In this document: piece by piece, positions 16,493 to 25,187 of the stretch
Position numbering within the stretch: position 1 is the stretch's first letter
Layout: every line of letters starts with the position of its first letter
Assembly: GCA_964608315.1 (NCBI GenBank)
Contig: CAZSNF010000001.1
Span: forward strand, 186,001-250,000
DNA length: 64,000 bases
DNA from: VXPQ01 sp964608315
GTDB taxonomy: Bacteria > Bacteroidota > Rhodothermia > Rhodothermales > VXPQ01
Direction: 5' to 3'
The notes under the pieces: generated by a model
The model's database searches: none
What the model saw: only the letters and a program-made list of their open reading frames with translations
What the model was told of the DNA's origin: nothing
Program-made: the position numbers and the translations under genes

Positions 16493-19099
16493 ATGGACGG
16501 CAATTTTTCCAATCGCGTCAGAGATGTTATCCGGGACAGCCGGGAAGAGGCGATACGTCTGCGTCACGATTACATCGGTACGGAGCATTTGCTTCTCGGG
16601 ATTATCTGTGAGGGCGAGGGCATCGCCATCAAGATTCTCCGCAGTCTCGGCTGTGACTTGCTCAAGCTCAGAAAGGCGGTCGAAGAGACGGTCCGCGGCA
16701 CGGGCGGAGCGATTGCGGTAGGCAATATCCTCTTCACCAAGCAAGCCGAAAAAGTCCTCAAGATCACCTATCTCGAGGCGAAAATATACAAGAGCGACAT
16801 CATTGGCACGGAGCACCTCCTGCTCAGCCTGCTGCGCGACAAGGAAAATGTGGCGGCTCGCATTCTGGAAAAAGGCTTCTCGATCACGTACGAAGCGGTC
16901 CGGGCGGAACTGGATGCTATTATTGGCGGAAAAGTGCCTGCGACGGGAGGCGGCCTTGAAGCCCCGCCTCCTGAAGGAGAGGGCAAGGAGCGCCGCAAGG
17001 CGGAAAAAAGCAAAACGCCGGTGCTGGATAACTTCGGCAGAGACCTGACGCGGCTGGCCGACGAATCCCGACTGGACCCGATCGTGGGCCGGGAACAGGA
17101 AATCGAGCGGGTCGCCCAGGTGCTCAGCCGCCGCAAGAAAAACAACCCCGTGCTGATCGGCGAGCCTGGCGTGGGCAAGACAGCTATCGCCGAGGGGCTT
17201 GCCATACGCATCGTTCAGCGCAAGGTGAGCCGCGTACTCCACAACAAACGGATCGTGACGCTGGACCTGGCGGCGCTCGTCGCCGGCACCAAATACCGGG
17301 GGCAGTTCGAGGAGCGGATGAAGGCGGTGATGAACGAACTCGAAAAAAACCCGGAAGTCATCCTTTTTATCGACGAATTGCACACGATCGTCGGCGCCGG
17401 GGGGGCTTCCGGCAGCCTGGACGCCTCGAATATGTTCAAACCGGCGCTTGCCCGGGGCGAAATTCAATGCATCGGCGCAACGACCCTGGACGAATACCGC
17501 CAATATATCGAAAAGGACGGGGCGCTGGATCGCCGATTTCAGAAAATTATCGTAGATCCCTCTACCGTAGACGAGACCGTTGAAATTCTTCGCAACATCA
17601 AGGGGCGTTACGAGGAGCATCACCGCGTACGGTACTCTGACGAGGCCCTCCTGCTTGCGGTGCACCTCAGCGACCGCTACATTACGGATCGTTTTCTGCC
17701 CGACAAGGCTATCGACGTAATGGACGAAGCCGGCGCGCGCGTCCATCTCGCGAATATCCGCGTACCGGAAGAGATCGTTCGACTCGAAGAGGAAATCGAA
17801 GTCGTCCGAAAGAAAAAGAACAGCGTGGTCAAGAGCCAACGTTTCGAAGAAGCGGCGCGGCTGCGCGACAAGGAAAAGAAGATCAATACGGAGCTGGAGC
17901 AAGCAAAGCAGGAATGGGAGCGAAAGGCCGGCGGAGAAGTCCATGACGTAACGACGGGGAATATTTCCGAGGTCGTCGCTATGATGACCGGCATTCCTGT
18001 CGATAAAATTTCTCGGCCCGAACAGAAGAAACTGATCGGGATGGACAAGGCGCTTATGAAGCGCGTAATCGGGCAGGACGAGGCGATCCGGAAACTGTCG
18101 AGCGCCATTCGCCGCACGCGGGCCGGTCTCAAGGACCCCGGACGTCCTATCGGTTCATTTATTTTTCTTGGGCCGACGGGCGTAGGCAAGACCGAGCTGG
18201 CCAAAGTGCTTACGCAATATCTTTTCGATTCGGACGATGCGTTGATACGGATCGACATGTCCGAATACATGGAGAAATTCGCCGTGAGTCGTCTCGTTGG
18301 CGCGCCCCCCGGATACGTTGGCTACGAAGAAGGCGGGCAATTGACCGAGAAAGTGCGCCGCAAACCGTATTCCGTGGTTCTGCTCGACGAAATCGAAAAG
18401 GCGCACCAGGACGTACTCAACATTTTGCTTCAGGTGCTTGACGACGGCGTACTCACGGACGGCTTGGGTCGCCGGGTCGATTTTCGGAATACGATCATTA
18501 TTATGACGTCGAACATCGGCGCCAGGGACATCAAGAACATCGGCAAAGGGATCGGTTTCGCCCAATCTGAGGAGTCGTTCAATTACCGAACCATGAAGAA
18601 CACGGTGGAAGAGGCGCTGAAGCGCGTGTTCAACCCCGAATTTCTGAACCGGGTGGACGATGTGATCGTTTTCCATTCGCTGGAGAAAGAGCATGTCTTC
18701 CGTATTATCGACATCATGACTGCGGAGTTGCTCGACCGGATCGGGAAACTCGGCATTACCGTGGAAATCAGAAAACCGGTCAAGGAGTTTCTCGTTCGGA
18801 AAGGGTTCGATATGAAGTATGGCGCCCGGCCCCTGCGGCGTTCGATCCAGAAATACATTGAGGACCCCCTCGCCGATCACATTCTTGGCGAAAACCTGGG
18901 CGAAGGCGACATCATCCGCGTTTCCGTGCGGGGCAAGGGGGACGCCGCGGCGCTCTCGTTCAGCGTTCGGAAAAGCAAAACGTCGAAGGCTGACAAAGCG
19001 AAGGAGAACGGCCCGAACGACTCGAGCGACCGGGAAGACAAGGAGGACGTCGCCCCCTCGAGCCTTGACGAGAAGCAGGCCGGGGTAGCAAAAGAATAG
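16493..19099 (+). CDS. clpC: ATP-dependent Clp protease ATP-binding subunit ClpC
   Basis: A Hsp100 unfoldase that feeds proteins to ClpP. The 868-residue protein has the paired Clp N-terminal repeats (RHDYIGTEHLLLGII and SDIIGTEHLLLSLL). The first AAA+ module has GEPGVGKT near residue 223 and VILFIDELHTIVGAGG. A UVR/middle segment near 440-490 (FEEAARLRDKEKK) separates it from a second AAA+ module with GPTGVGKT near residue 560 and SVVLLDEIEKAH. The C-terminal D2 small domain is intact, and a charged Lys/Glu/Asp tail of about 50 residues follows. The start MDGNFSNRVRDVI matches ClpC/MecB proteins. No mcsA, mcsB or ctsR lies nearby. Confidence 0.96.
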   Translation: MDGNFSNRVRDVIRDSREEAIRLRHDYIGTEHLLLGIICEGEGIAIKILRSLGCDLLKLRKAVEETVRGTGGAIAVGNILFTKQAEKVLKITYLEAKIYKSDIIGTEHLLLSLLRDKENVAARILEKGFSITYEAVRAELDAIIGGKVPATGGGLEAPPPEGEGKERRKAEKSKTPVLDNFGRDLTRLADESRLDPIVGREQEIERVAQVLSRRKKNNPVLIGEPGVGKTAIAEGLAIRIVQRKVSRVLHNKRIVTLDLAALVAGTKYRGQFEERMKAVMNELEKNPEVILFIDELHTIVGAGGASGSLDASNMFKPALARGEIQCIGATTLDEYRQYIEKDGALDRRFQKIIVDPSTVDETVEILRNIKGRYEEHHRVRYSDEALLLAVHLSDRYITDRFLPDKAIDVMDEAGARVHLANIRVPEEIVRLEEEIEVVRKKKNSVVKSQRFEEAARLRDKEKKINTELEQAKQEWERKAGGEVHDVTTGNISEVVAMMTGIPVDKISRPEQKKLIGMDKALMKRVIGQDEAIRKLSSAIRRTRAGLKDPGRPIGSFIFLGPTGVGKTELAKVLTQYLFDSDDALIRIDMSEYMEKFAVSRLVGAPPGYVGYEEGGQLTEKVRRKPYSVVLLDEIEKAHQDVLNILLQVLDDGVLTDGLGRRVDFRNTIIIMTSNIGARDIKNIGKGIGFAQSEESFNYRTMKNTVEEALKRVFNPEFLNRVDDVIVFHSLEKEHVFRIIDIMTAELLDRIGKLGITVEIRKPVKEFLVRKGFDMKYGARPLRRSIQKYIEDPLADHILGENLGEGDIIRVSVRGKGDAAALSFSVRKSKTSKADKAKENGPNDSSDREDKEDVAPSSLDEKQAGVAKE

Positions 19100-19146
19100 C
19101 CTCTTTCGCGCTCTTGCGCGGGCGTTCATCGATTTCGTCGTTTTCT

Positions 19147-20250
19147 ATGCAACGCGTTGCCATCATTGGCGTCGGCCTGATCGGCGGATCCCTTGGCCTC
19201 GTATGGAAAAAGCAGGCGCAAGACGTTCGGATCGTCGGTTTCGACGAATCGACCACGCTGGACAGAGCGCTTGAAATGGGCGCGCTCGACGAGGCGGCTC
19301 CTTCTGTCGAGGAGGCTGTTTCCGGCGCCGATATCGTCGTGCTGGCTACCCCGATCCAGTCTGCGTTGCAGTTGCTGGAACGCATTGCGCCGCATGTCCC
19401 GCCCGGCGCGGTGGTTACGGATACGGGTTCCGTAAAAGGACCGGTTGCAGCCCGCGCTGCAGAAGCCTTGCCTTCGCATGCCCTGTTCGTGGGCGGACAC
19501 CCCATGGCGGGCTCCGAGCGTCGGGGCATTGACCAGGCCGATGCGTTGCTTTTTCAAAATGCGGCGTGGGCGCTTTGCCCCCCGGACGAAATGGATGTTT
19601 CTGCTCTTAAACGGGAGCAGGCGGCGTTTCTGGACCTGATTGAGACGACGGGCGCGCGCGTACTCATCCTCCCTTCCTCCCGCCACGACCGCATTGCGGC
19701 GGCCGTCAGCCATCTTCCGCAGTTGCTCGCCGTGGCGCTGATGAACCATGTGGCGCAGGAAAACGGACGCGACGAGGCCTTTCTTCAACTGGCGGCCGGG
19801 GGGTTCCGGGACATGACCCGCATCGCCTCCTCTCCATTCGACGTATGGAGCGATATTCTGGCGACGAACGATACGGGCATCCTGGAAGCGCTGGATTCGT
19901 TTGCCGCCCGCATGAACCTGCTTCGCGGGGAAATTGCTCGCGGCGACATGAACACATTGCAAGACCGGTTCCGGGACGCCCGCTCCACCAGGGAAACGAT
20001 CCCGCGCAACACGAAAGGGTTCCTGCAACCGCTTGCGGACGTGTACGTCTATGCAGAGGACGATCCGGGCGAACTGTTTTCGATTACGAAGATTCTGTAC
20101 GAGGCGTCCCTGAATATCAAGGATATTGAACTCCTCAAGATTCGCGAAGGAACCGGCGGCGCTTTTCGCATGGGGTTCGCGGGGGACGACGCCGCTGCGG
20201 CAGCCGCCCAAACGCTGAATCGCGCGGGGTATACGGCCTGGCGTTTGTAA
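19147..20250 (+). CDS. tyrA: Prephenate dehydrogenase with C-terminal ACT domain
   Basis: Oxidatively decarboxylates prephenate to 4-hydroxyphenylpyruvate with NAD(P)+, towards tyrosine. The Rossmann motif VAIIGVGLIGGSLGLV lies at the N-terminus, followed by TDTGSVKGPV and GGHPMAGSERRGID, which hold catalytic and substrate-binding residues of the family. An ACT-like regulatory domain covers about residues 295-367 (VYVYAEDDPGELFSITKIL), suggesting feedback by an aromatic amino acid. The ATG at 19147 is preferred to an upstream one because it begins MQRVAIIGVG. It lies 47 bp after clpC and 29 bp before gcvT. Confidence 0.93.
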   Translation: MQRVAIIGVGLIGGSLGLVWKKQAQDVRIVGFDESTTLDRALEMGALDEAAPSVEEAVSGADIVVLATPIQSALQLLERIAPHVPPGAVVTDTGSVKGPVAARAAEALPSHALFVGGHPMAGSERRGIDQADALLFQNAAWALCPPDEMDVSALKREQAAFLDLIETTGARVLILPSSRHDRIAAAVSHLPQLLAVALMNHVAQENGRDEAFLQLAAGGFRDMTRIASSPFDVWSDILATNDTGILEALDSFAARMNLLRGEIARGDMNTLQDRFRDARSTRETIPRNTKGFLQPLADVYVYAEDDPGELFSITKILYEASLNIKDIELLKIREGTGGAFRMGFAGDDAAAAAAQTLNRAGYTAWRL

Positions 20251-20279
20251 TTTTGCAACAGGGACATCTATTCGGAGCC

Positions 20280-21395
20280 ATGGAAACCGCATCGCTTCAG
20301 AAAACGCCGCTCTATGATCGGCATGTTGCGCTTGGCGGGCGAATGACGCCGTTCGCGGGCTATGAAATGCCGCTGCGCTATGCCGGCGGCACCCTTGAAG
20401 AACATCGCGCAGTGCGGCGGGCGGCGGGTCTTTTCGACGTAAGCCACATGGGCGAAGTCCTTGTTCGCGGCCCGCACGCCGCCGAGTGCGTAAACTATTT
20501 GATTACCAACGATGCGGCGTCGATGCAGCCCGGACAGGCGATCTATACCTGCATGTGCCTGGAAAGCGGCGGCATTGTGGACGACTTGATCGTATACCGC
20601 CTTGCCGAAGACGAATACCTGCTTGTGATCAATGCGGCGAACCGCAGCAAGGATTTCCTGTGGATGATCCGGAATAATCCGGCGAAGGCGATTATCGAGG
20701 ACGTGTCTGATCGCATCGCGCTCATCGCCCTGCAGGGGCCGCGGGCCCGGGCTATTGCGGAGGCCGCCATCGGAAAAGACGCCGCTGGACTGAAACCTTT
20801 CCGTTTCCGGCGTATTTCCGGCGGCGTTCTGGCCGGATCGCCTTTTGCTATCGTTTCCGCGACAGGCTATACGGGCGAGGCGGGCGTTGAAATCTATTGC
20901 GACGCCGGCGTAGCCGGATCGGTCTGGGATAACCTGCTTGAAGCAGGGGCGGACGAGGGGTTGCAACCGGCGGGCCTGGGCGCTCGGGACACCTTGCGCA
21001 TGGAAGCCGGGTTTTGTTTGTACGGAAACGACATTACCGAAAAAACCCACCCGTTCGAGGCCGGGCTGGGTCGGTTCGTACGAATGGAAAAGGACGACTT
21101 CATCGGAAAATCTGCGCTGGAACGCGCCCGGGAAGAAGGACTTTCCCGCAAACTGATTGCATTTGTCGTCGAAAAGCCAGGCGCCGTGCCGCGAAGCGGA
21201 TACGACATCGCCACGCCGGCGGGAGCGGGCGTGGCGACCAGCGGCGCCCAGTCCCCCCTGCTTGGGCGCGGCATTGGTCTTGGATATGTCCCTGCCGACC
21301 CTGCCTGCACAACGCCCGGCGCCCCGCTCGACATCGCTATTCGGTCCCGCACCGTGCGCGCAGTCGTTAAGCGACCGCCCTTGCACAAAATTTGA
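20280..21395 (+). CDS. gcvT: Aminomethyltransferase (glycine cleavage system T protein)
   Basis: Transfers the aminomethyl carbon from lipoylated H protein to tetrahydrofolate, releasing ammonia. The N-terminus KTPLYDRHVALGGRMTPFAG, the motif AGLFDVSHMGEV, and the folate-site stretch TGYTGEAGVEIYC with LGARDTLRMEAGFCLYGND are diagnostic of GcvT rather than of YgfZ or sarcosine oxidase domains. It has 371 residues, as expected. ATG at 20280 is used; the upstream TTG would add nine unlikely residues. No gcvH or gcvP is in the window, so the complex is split in this genome. Repeat element B1 follows. Confidence 0.94.
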   Translation: METASLQKTPLYDRHVALGGRMTPFAGYEMPLRYAGGTLEEHRAVRRAAGLFDVSHMGEVLVRGPHAAECVNYLITNDAASMQPGQAIYTCMCLESGGIVDDLIVYRLAEDEYLLVINAANRSKDFLWMIRNNPAKAIIEDVSDRIALIALQGPRARAIAEAAIGKDAAGLKPFRFRRISGGVLAGSPFAIVSATGYTGEAGVEIYCDAGVAGSVWDNLLEAGADEGLQPAGLGARDTLRMEAGFCLYGNDITEKTHPFEAGLGRFVRMEKDDFIGKSALERAREEGLSRKLIAFVVEKPGAVPRSGYDIATPAGAGVATSGAQSPLLGRGIGLGYVPADPACTTPGAPLDIAIRSRTVRAVVKRPPLHKI

Positions 21396-21431
21396 CTGTT
21401 TGTTGCGTATTGCGGCGCGGCGCGGCTTATC

Positions 21432-21640
21432 TTAAGGAAACTCTGATTAAGGCAAGACGGTCGAGAGGGGCCTGTGGTTGCGCCTTTTCTCGAAACATAA
21501 GGGTGCGCAAGGTCATGGGCTGGCAGGGATATTTTTGGGCCCGATGTTTCGTTCAAAGGCGCAACCACAGGCCCTTTCCACACTGGGCCAGCACACCCCT
21601 CGCAGCCTCTGCGCTTTGCAGGCTTGATCAGAGTATCCTT
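21432..21640 (+). repeat. Family B repeat, copy B1 (core in forward orientation)
   Basis: Fills most of the gap between gcvT and comB. Ends are AAGGAAACTCTGATTAA and TTGATCAGAGTATCCTT. Inside, a perfect 20-bp inverted pair lies at 21468-21487 and 21555-21574 (GGGCCTGTGGTTGCGCCTTT and its complement). Between the arms is a 67-nt asymmetric core containing AAGGGTGCGC, ATGGGCTGGC and GGGCCCGATG, read in that order. The right flank ends CTGCGCTTTGCAGG before the terminus, homologous to the right flank of family A. Confidence 0.85.
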
Positions 21641-21681
21641 GTGATTTCACCGTTCTTCTTTCCCCTGTTTGTTACGTCGCC

Positions 21682-22428
21682 ATGCATACCGAAGTATTTA
21701 TCACGGCCCAGTCTGCACCGGAAAAAAAAGCGGGGGGGCATATCGTGGTTGCGATCGATGTGCTTCGGGCTTGCTCTACCATTGTGACCGCCCTGTGCCA
21801 GGGCGCGCGCGGCGTCGTTCCGGTTCCGGACCTGGATCACGCCGCAAAAATCGCTTCGAACCTCGACCCCTCGAGCTATCTCCTGGGGGGCGAGCGCGGC
21901 GGTTATCGCATTGACAAGTATCATTGCGGCAATTCCCCACGGGAATATACCCGCGAGGTGGTGCGGAGGCGAACCGTCATTCTCAGCACGACCAACGGGA
22001 CGGTCGCCATGCACAAGGGGAGAAAGGCCAGGCGCCTGCTGGTCGGGTGTTTCCTGAACATCGATCGCGTAGCCGAGGCGATCCGCGAAACGGATATGGA
22101 CCTGATTATCATCTGTTCGGGCCAGAAGGGACAGGTTTCTCTTGAAGACACGCTGTGCGCAGGGTATCTGCTGGATAGATTATGGAATGGCCGCCCGCCC
22201 GGTGGCGTTTCCGACGCGACGCGCATGACCTTTGCCTTGTACGATAGCCACCGCCATTGCCTTGATGAAACCTTGCGCCAGGGCGCCCATGCGCAATGGC
22301 TTGCCTCGAAAGGGTTCGGAGACGACGTAGACTATTGTTTCCGGCTGAACGCCTTGCCGGTGCTTCCCCGTTATCGGGACAACCGGATTGTGCTGGATAA
22401 AAAGGAGCTGAGCCGTATCGCCGCATAA
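21682..22428 (+). CDS. comB: 2-phosphosulfolactate phosphatase family protein (ComB)
   Basis: ComB removes the phosphate from 2-phosphosulfolactate, a step first described in coenzyme M synthesis. The 248-residue sequence shows VVAIDVLRACSTIVTAL, YLLGGERGGYRI, CGNSPREYTREVV and ILSTTNGTVAMHKG, which match the family closely, including its metal-binding acidic and Cys positions. No comA, comC or other sulfolactate gene is nearby. In bacteria with only comB the true substrate is uncertain. The gene is flanked on both sides by repeat elements B1 and A1 and so is probably a single-gene transcript. Confidence 0.88.
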   Translation: MHTEVFITAQSAPEKKAGGHIVVAIDVLRACSTIVTALCQGARGVVPVPDLDHAAKIASNLDPSSYLLGGERGGYRIDKYHCGNSPREYTREVVRRRTVILSTTNGTVAMHKGRKARRLLVGCFLNIDRVAEAIRETDMDLIIICSGQKGQVSLEDTLCAGYLLDRLWNGRPPGGVSDATRMTFALYDSHRHCLDETLRQGAHAQWLASKGFGDDVDYCFRLNALPVLPRYRDNRIVLDKKELSRIAA

Positions 22429-22483
22429 TGCGCGCGATACCTGTCCTGTTGCGCCTTGCGCGTATGCCGTGGTTCGCAGTACC

Positions 22484-22736
22484 TTGGGATACTCTGATCA
22501 AAACCACTGCGCTCAACGCGTCGCGTACGCACTAAAGGACATCATGATTCCATCGTTGCAATCAGCAGAAATTTGGTGCGTCGTGGACGCGACGCGGCCT
22601 TCGGGAGGCTGCGAGGGGTGCGTTGGCTGTGTCATTCCTCATTATGCGGGGCCGCCACACTACTTGCTTCGTCATTCCTTGCCAGCGCGCCCCTCGCAAG
22701 CCTCTGGGCTTTGCGGATTTAATCAGAGTATCCTTT
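22484..22736 (+). repeat. Family A repeat, copy A1 (diverged)
   Basis: About 253 bp between comB and ftsK. The left end is GGGATACTCTGATCAAAACC and the right end is TTTAATCAGAGTATCCTTT. The interior follows copies A2/A3: a left leader, an ATG at 22544 opening a 64-codon frame (MIPSLQSA..., later VIPHYAGP and RHSLPARPSQ), and a hairpin-forming right half. The right end stops 5 bp before the ftsK start codon, so the element forms the ftsK leader. Confidence 0.8.
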
Positions 22737-22741
22737 GAAGG

Positions 22742-25174
22742 ATGGCTTTACCCTCAGGCAAAAAACATAACCGGCGGCAGACTTCCGACGAAAAGGCTCA
22801 TGGCGCATCTGCGGGCCGCATGCACGAAGTGCTTGGCCTGATTTCGATGACCCTGACCTTTCTGGTTTGCCTGGCCCTGATCACCTACCAGGCCGCCGAC
22901 GATATCATCGTTCGAGGCAGTACGCTGGGCGACACATTCATTCCCGGAGAAAACCAGGTATCGAATATGCTTGGCCTGGCGGGCGCCTGGATCGCGTATT
23001 GGTGCGTCCCGCGTTTTCTGGGCTATCCGGTCGTGTTGCTGTCGGGATTTTTGTGCATGACAGGGTATCTGCTGTTCCGGCGCCGCGCAAGCGTCAGACT
23101 GGTTTCGACGGGTATTCTCGTTTTTTCGATTGTTTTCGCCGCAGCGGCTTTTTTCGGCTGGGCCGCACTGGTTTTCGACGCGGAACTTGACTTGTGGAGC
23201 GGGCGGCTGGGACTGGGCGTGGCCGGATGGCTCCAGCATGTTTTTGGCGCAGTCGGATCCGCGGCGATTCTTGCCCTGTGTCTTCTCGTTGCGTTCCTGT
23301 TGTTGGCCGAACCCGATTTGCAGGCCTTTTTCGACAAGGTCGGAACCTGGAATGCTTCCAGAAAAACTGTTGCTGCGAAGCGCCGCGCCGCGCATAAAAA
23401 ACGCAGGGAAGAAAAGCGCAAGACCAAAGCGGCGAAAGAAGCCGCGCGGAAAAACAAGAAGGAACGCCTTGCCCAAACGGCTCCCGAGTCGCTGTCCCCT
23501 CCCCCGTCCGCCGCGACGCCCGCTTCCGAGGAATCGAACCGTACGCTGAACGACACGTTTCGCGACGAGCCCCTTCCGTCCCCGGACGCCGGAGACGCTC
23601 CCGAAAAGGATATTGAAATACATGTCCGGGAGCGCATAGAGGAGGAACATGCGAGCAGGGTGCAGCGGCGCATGGATATTCCCGACGAAAATCTTGCGCA
23701 CAAGTATCGTTTTCCCCCCGTAAAACTGCTGGACGAACGCGACGCCGACGAAATCCCCATCGACTACGACGAACTGGAAGAAAACAAACGGATTCTGCTC
23801 GACAAACTTGATACGTACGGCATTGAAATACAGGAGATCAACGCCGTTGTGGGGCCGACCGTTACGTTGTACGAATTGACCCCTGCCCCGGGCGTGAAGA
23901 TCAACCGCATCACCGCCCTCGAAAACGATCTGGCCATGGCGATGGCGGCAAGGGGCATCCGGATTATTGCGCCTATCCCCGGAAAATCCGCTGTGGGCGT
24001 GGAAATACCCAATCGCCGTCGCGAACTTGTCCGTATCCGCGATGTGATCGGGACCGCGCGGTTCCGGGATTCCGATATGGCGTTGCCCGTGCCTGTCGGC
24101 AAAACCATTGAGGGCGAAGTGTTCATGATCGACCTGGCGAAACTGCCCCACCTGCTTATCGCCGGCGCGACGGGATCAGGCAAATCTGTAGGACTCAACA
24201 CCTTGATTACCGGATTGATTTATGCCTGTCACCCCGCCAATTTGAAGTTCGTCATGATCGATCCCAAAAAGATCGAATTGCAACAATACAAGTATATCGT
24301 AGATCATTATGTGGCGATGCCGGAAAACAGCGAGGAGCCGATCATTACCGACGTGAGTCAGGCGCTGGGCGTACTCAAGTCCTGTGAACGCGAGATGGAA
24401 CTGCGTTACGATCTGTTTTCCGCGGCCCAGGTCCGCTCCATCAGGGATTACAACGAAAAGGTGCAGTCCGGGGGGCCCGAGACAGAAGATTCTCTCCGGC
24501 ATTTGCCGTATATCGTGGTGATCATAGATGAGCTGGCCGACCTTATGATGTTGGCGGGCAAGGACATAGAGGCTCCTATAGCCCGTCTCGCCCAGATGGC
24601 CCGCGCCGTGGGCATACATCTTGTGCTGGCTACGCAACGTCCGTCTGTCGATGTGATTACGGGATTAATCAAGGCGAATTTTCCCGCCCGCATCGCGTAT
24701 CAGGTGGCTTCCAAGGTGGATTCCCGCACCATTCTCGACCAGAACGGCGCGGAAGGACTCGTAGGCAATGGCGATCTTTTGTATATGCTTGGAAGCCGGG
24801 CCATTCGCTTGCAGGGGCCGTATATCGCCTCGGAGGAAGTGGATGGCATCGTGAATTTCGTGGCGCAGCAGCAAGGGGCCGGTCCCTATGCGCTCCCTCC
24901 TTTCGGAGACGAGGCCGGTCCTGGCGCGGCGGGCGGCGTGGATGATGCGGATCCGTTCTTCGAAGAGGCGGCCCGGATTCTTGTGCGCGCGCGGCAGGGT
25001 TCGGTTTCGCTCCTGCAACGCAAATTGTCTATCGGATATACGAGAGCCGCCCGCATTGTGGATCAACTTGAAAAAGCAGGCATAGTGGGCCGCTTCGCAG
25101 GATCCAAGGCGCGCGACGTGCTCGTGGAGTCCGAGGAGGAACTGGAGGCCTTGCTTGCAGACATCGGAAATTAA
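22742..25174 (+). CDS. ftsK: DNA translocase FtsK
   Basis: Pumps and sorts the chromosome terminus at the division septum and activates XerCD. The 810-residue protein has four to five N-terminal membrane helices (about residues 30-200), a charged Lys/Arg-rich linker, the FtsK alpha-beta motor with Walker A GATGSGKSVGLN near residue 475 and Walker B IVVIIDELADLMMLAG, and a C-terminal gamma winged helix (VSLLQRKLSIGYTRAARIV) that would read polar DNA motifs. The start MALPSGKKHNRR lies 5 bp after repeat A1. purK begins 13 bp downstream and may be cotranscribed. Confidence 0.95.
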   Translation: MALPSGKKHNRRQTSDEKAHGASAGRMHEVLGLISMTLTFLVCLALITYQAADDIIVRGSTLGDTFIPGENQVSNMLGLAGAWIAYWCVPRFLGYPVVLLSGFLCMTGYLLFRRRASVRLVSTGILVFSIVFAAAAFFGWAALVFDAELDLWSGRLGLGVAGWLQHVFGAVGSAAILALCLLVAFLLLAEPDLQAFFDKVGTWNASRKTVAAKRRAAHKKRREEKRKTKAAKEAARKNKKERLAQTAPESLSPPPSAATPASEESNRTLNDTFRDEPLPSPDAGDAPEKDIEIHVRERIEEEHASRVQRRMDIPDENLAHKYRFPPVKLLDERDADEIPIDYDELEENKRILLDKLDTYGIEIQEINAVVGPTVTLYELTPAPGVKINRITALENDLAMAMAARGIRIIAPIPGKSAVGVEIPNRRRELVRIRDVIGTARFRDSDMALPVPVGKTIEGEVFMIDLAKLPHLLIAGATGSGKSVGLNTLITGLIYACHPANLKFVMIDPKKIELQQYKYIVDHYVAMPENSEEPIITDVSQALGVLKSCEREMELRYDLFSAAQVRSIRDYNEKVQSGGPETEDSLRHLPYIVVIIDELADLMMLAGKDIEAPIARLAQMARAVGIHLVLATQRPSVDVITGLIKANFPARIAYQVASKVDSRTILDQNGAEGLVGNGDLLYMLGSRAIRLQGPYIASEEVDGIVNFVAQQQGAGPYALPPFGDEAGPGAAGGVDDADPFFEEAARILVRARQGSVSLLQRKLSIGYTRAARIVDQLEKAGIVGRFAGSKARDVLVESEEELEALLADIGN

Positions 25175-25187
25175 GGACACAAGGTTT

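Noticed and set aside
20253..20279. Upstream TTG start for gcvT
   Set aside because: It adds nine residues without homology; the ATG at 20280 matches the family N-terminus.
22640..22700. Repeated GTCATTCCT motifs in family A, suggestive of a CRISPR or direct-repeat array
   Set aside because: Only two copies per element, irregular spacing, and part of the larger hairpin; no spacers of regular length and no cas gene.
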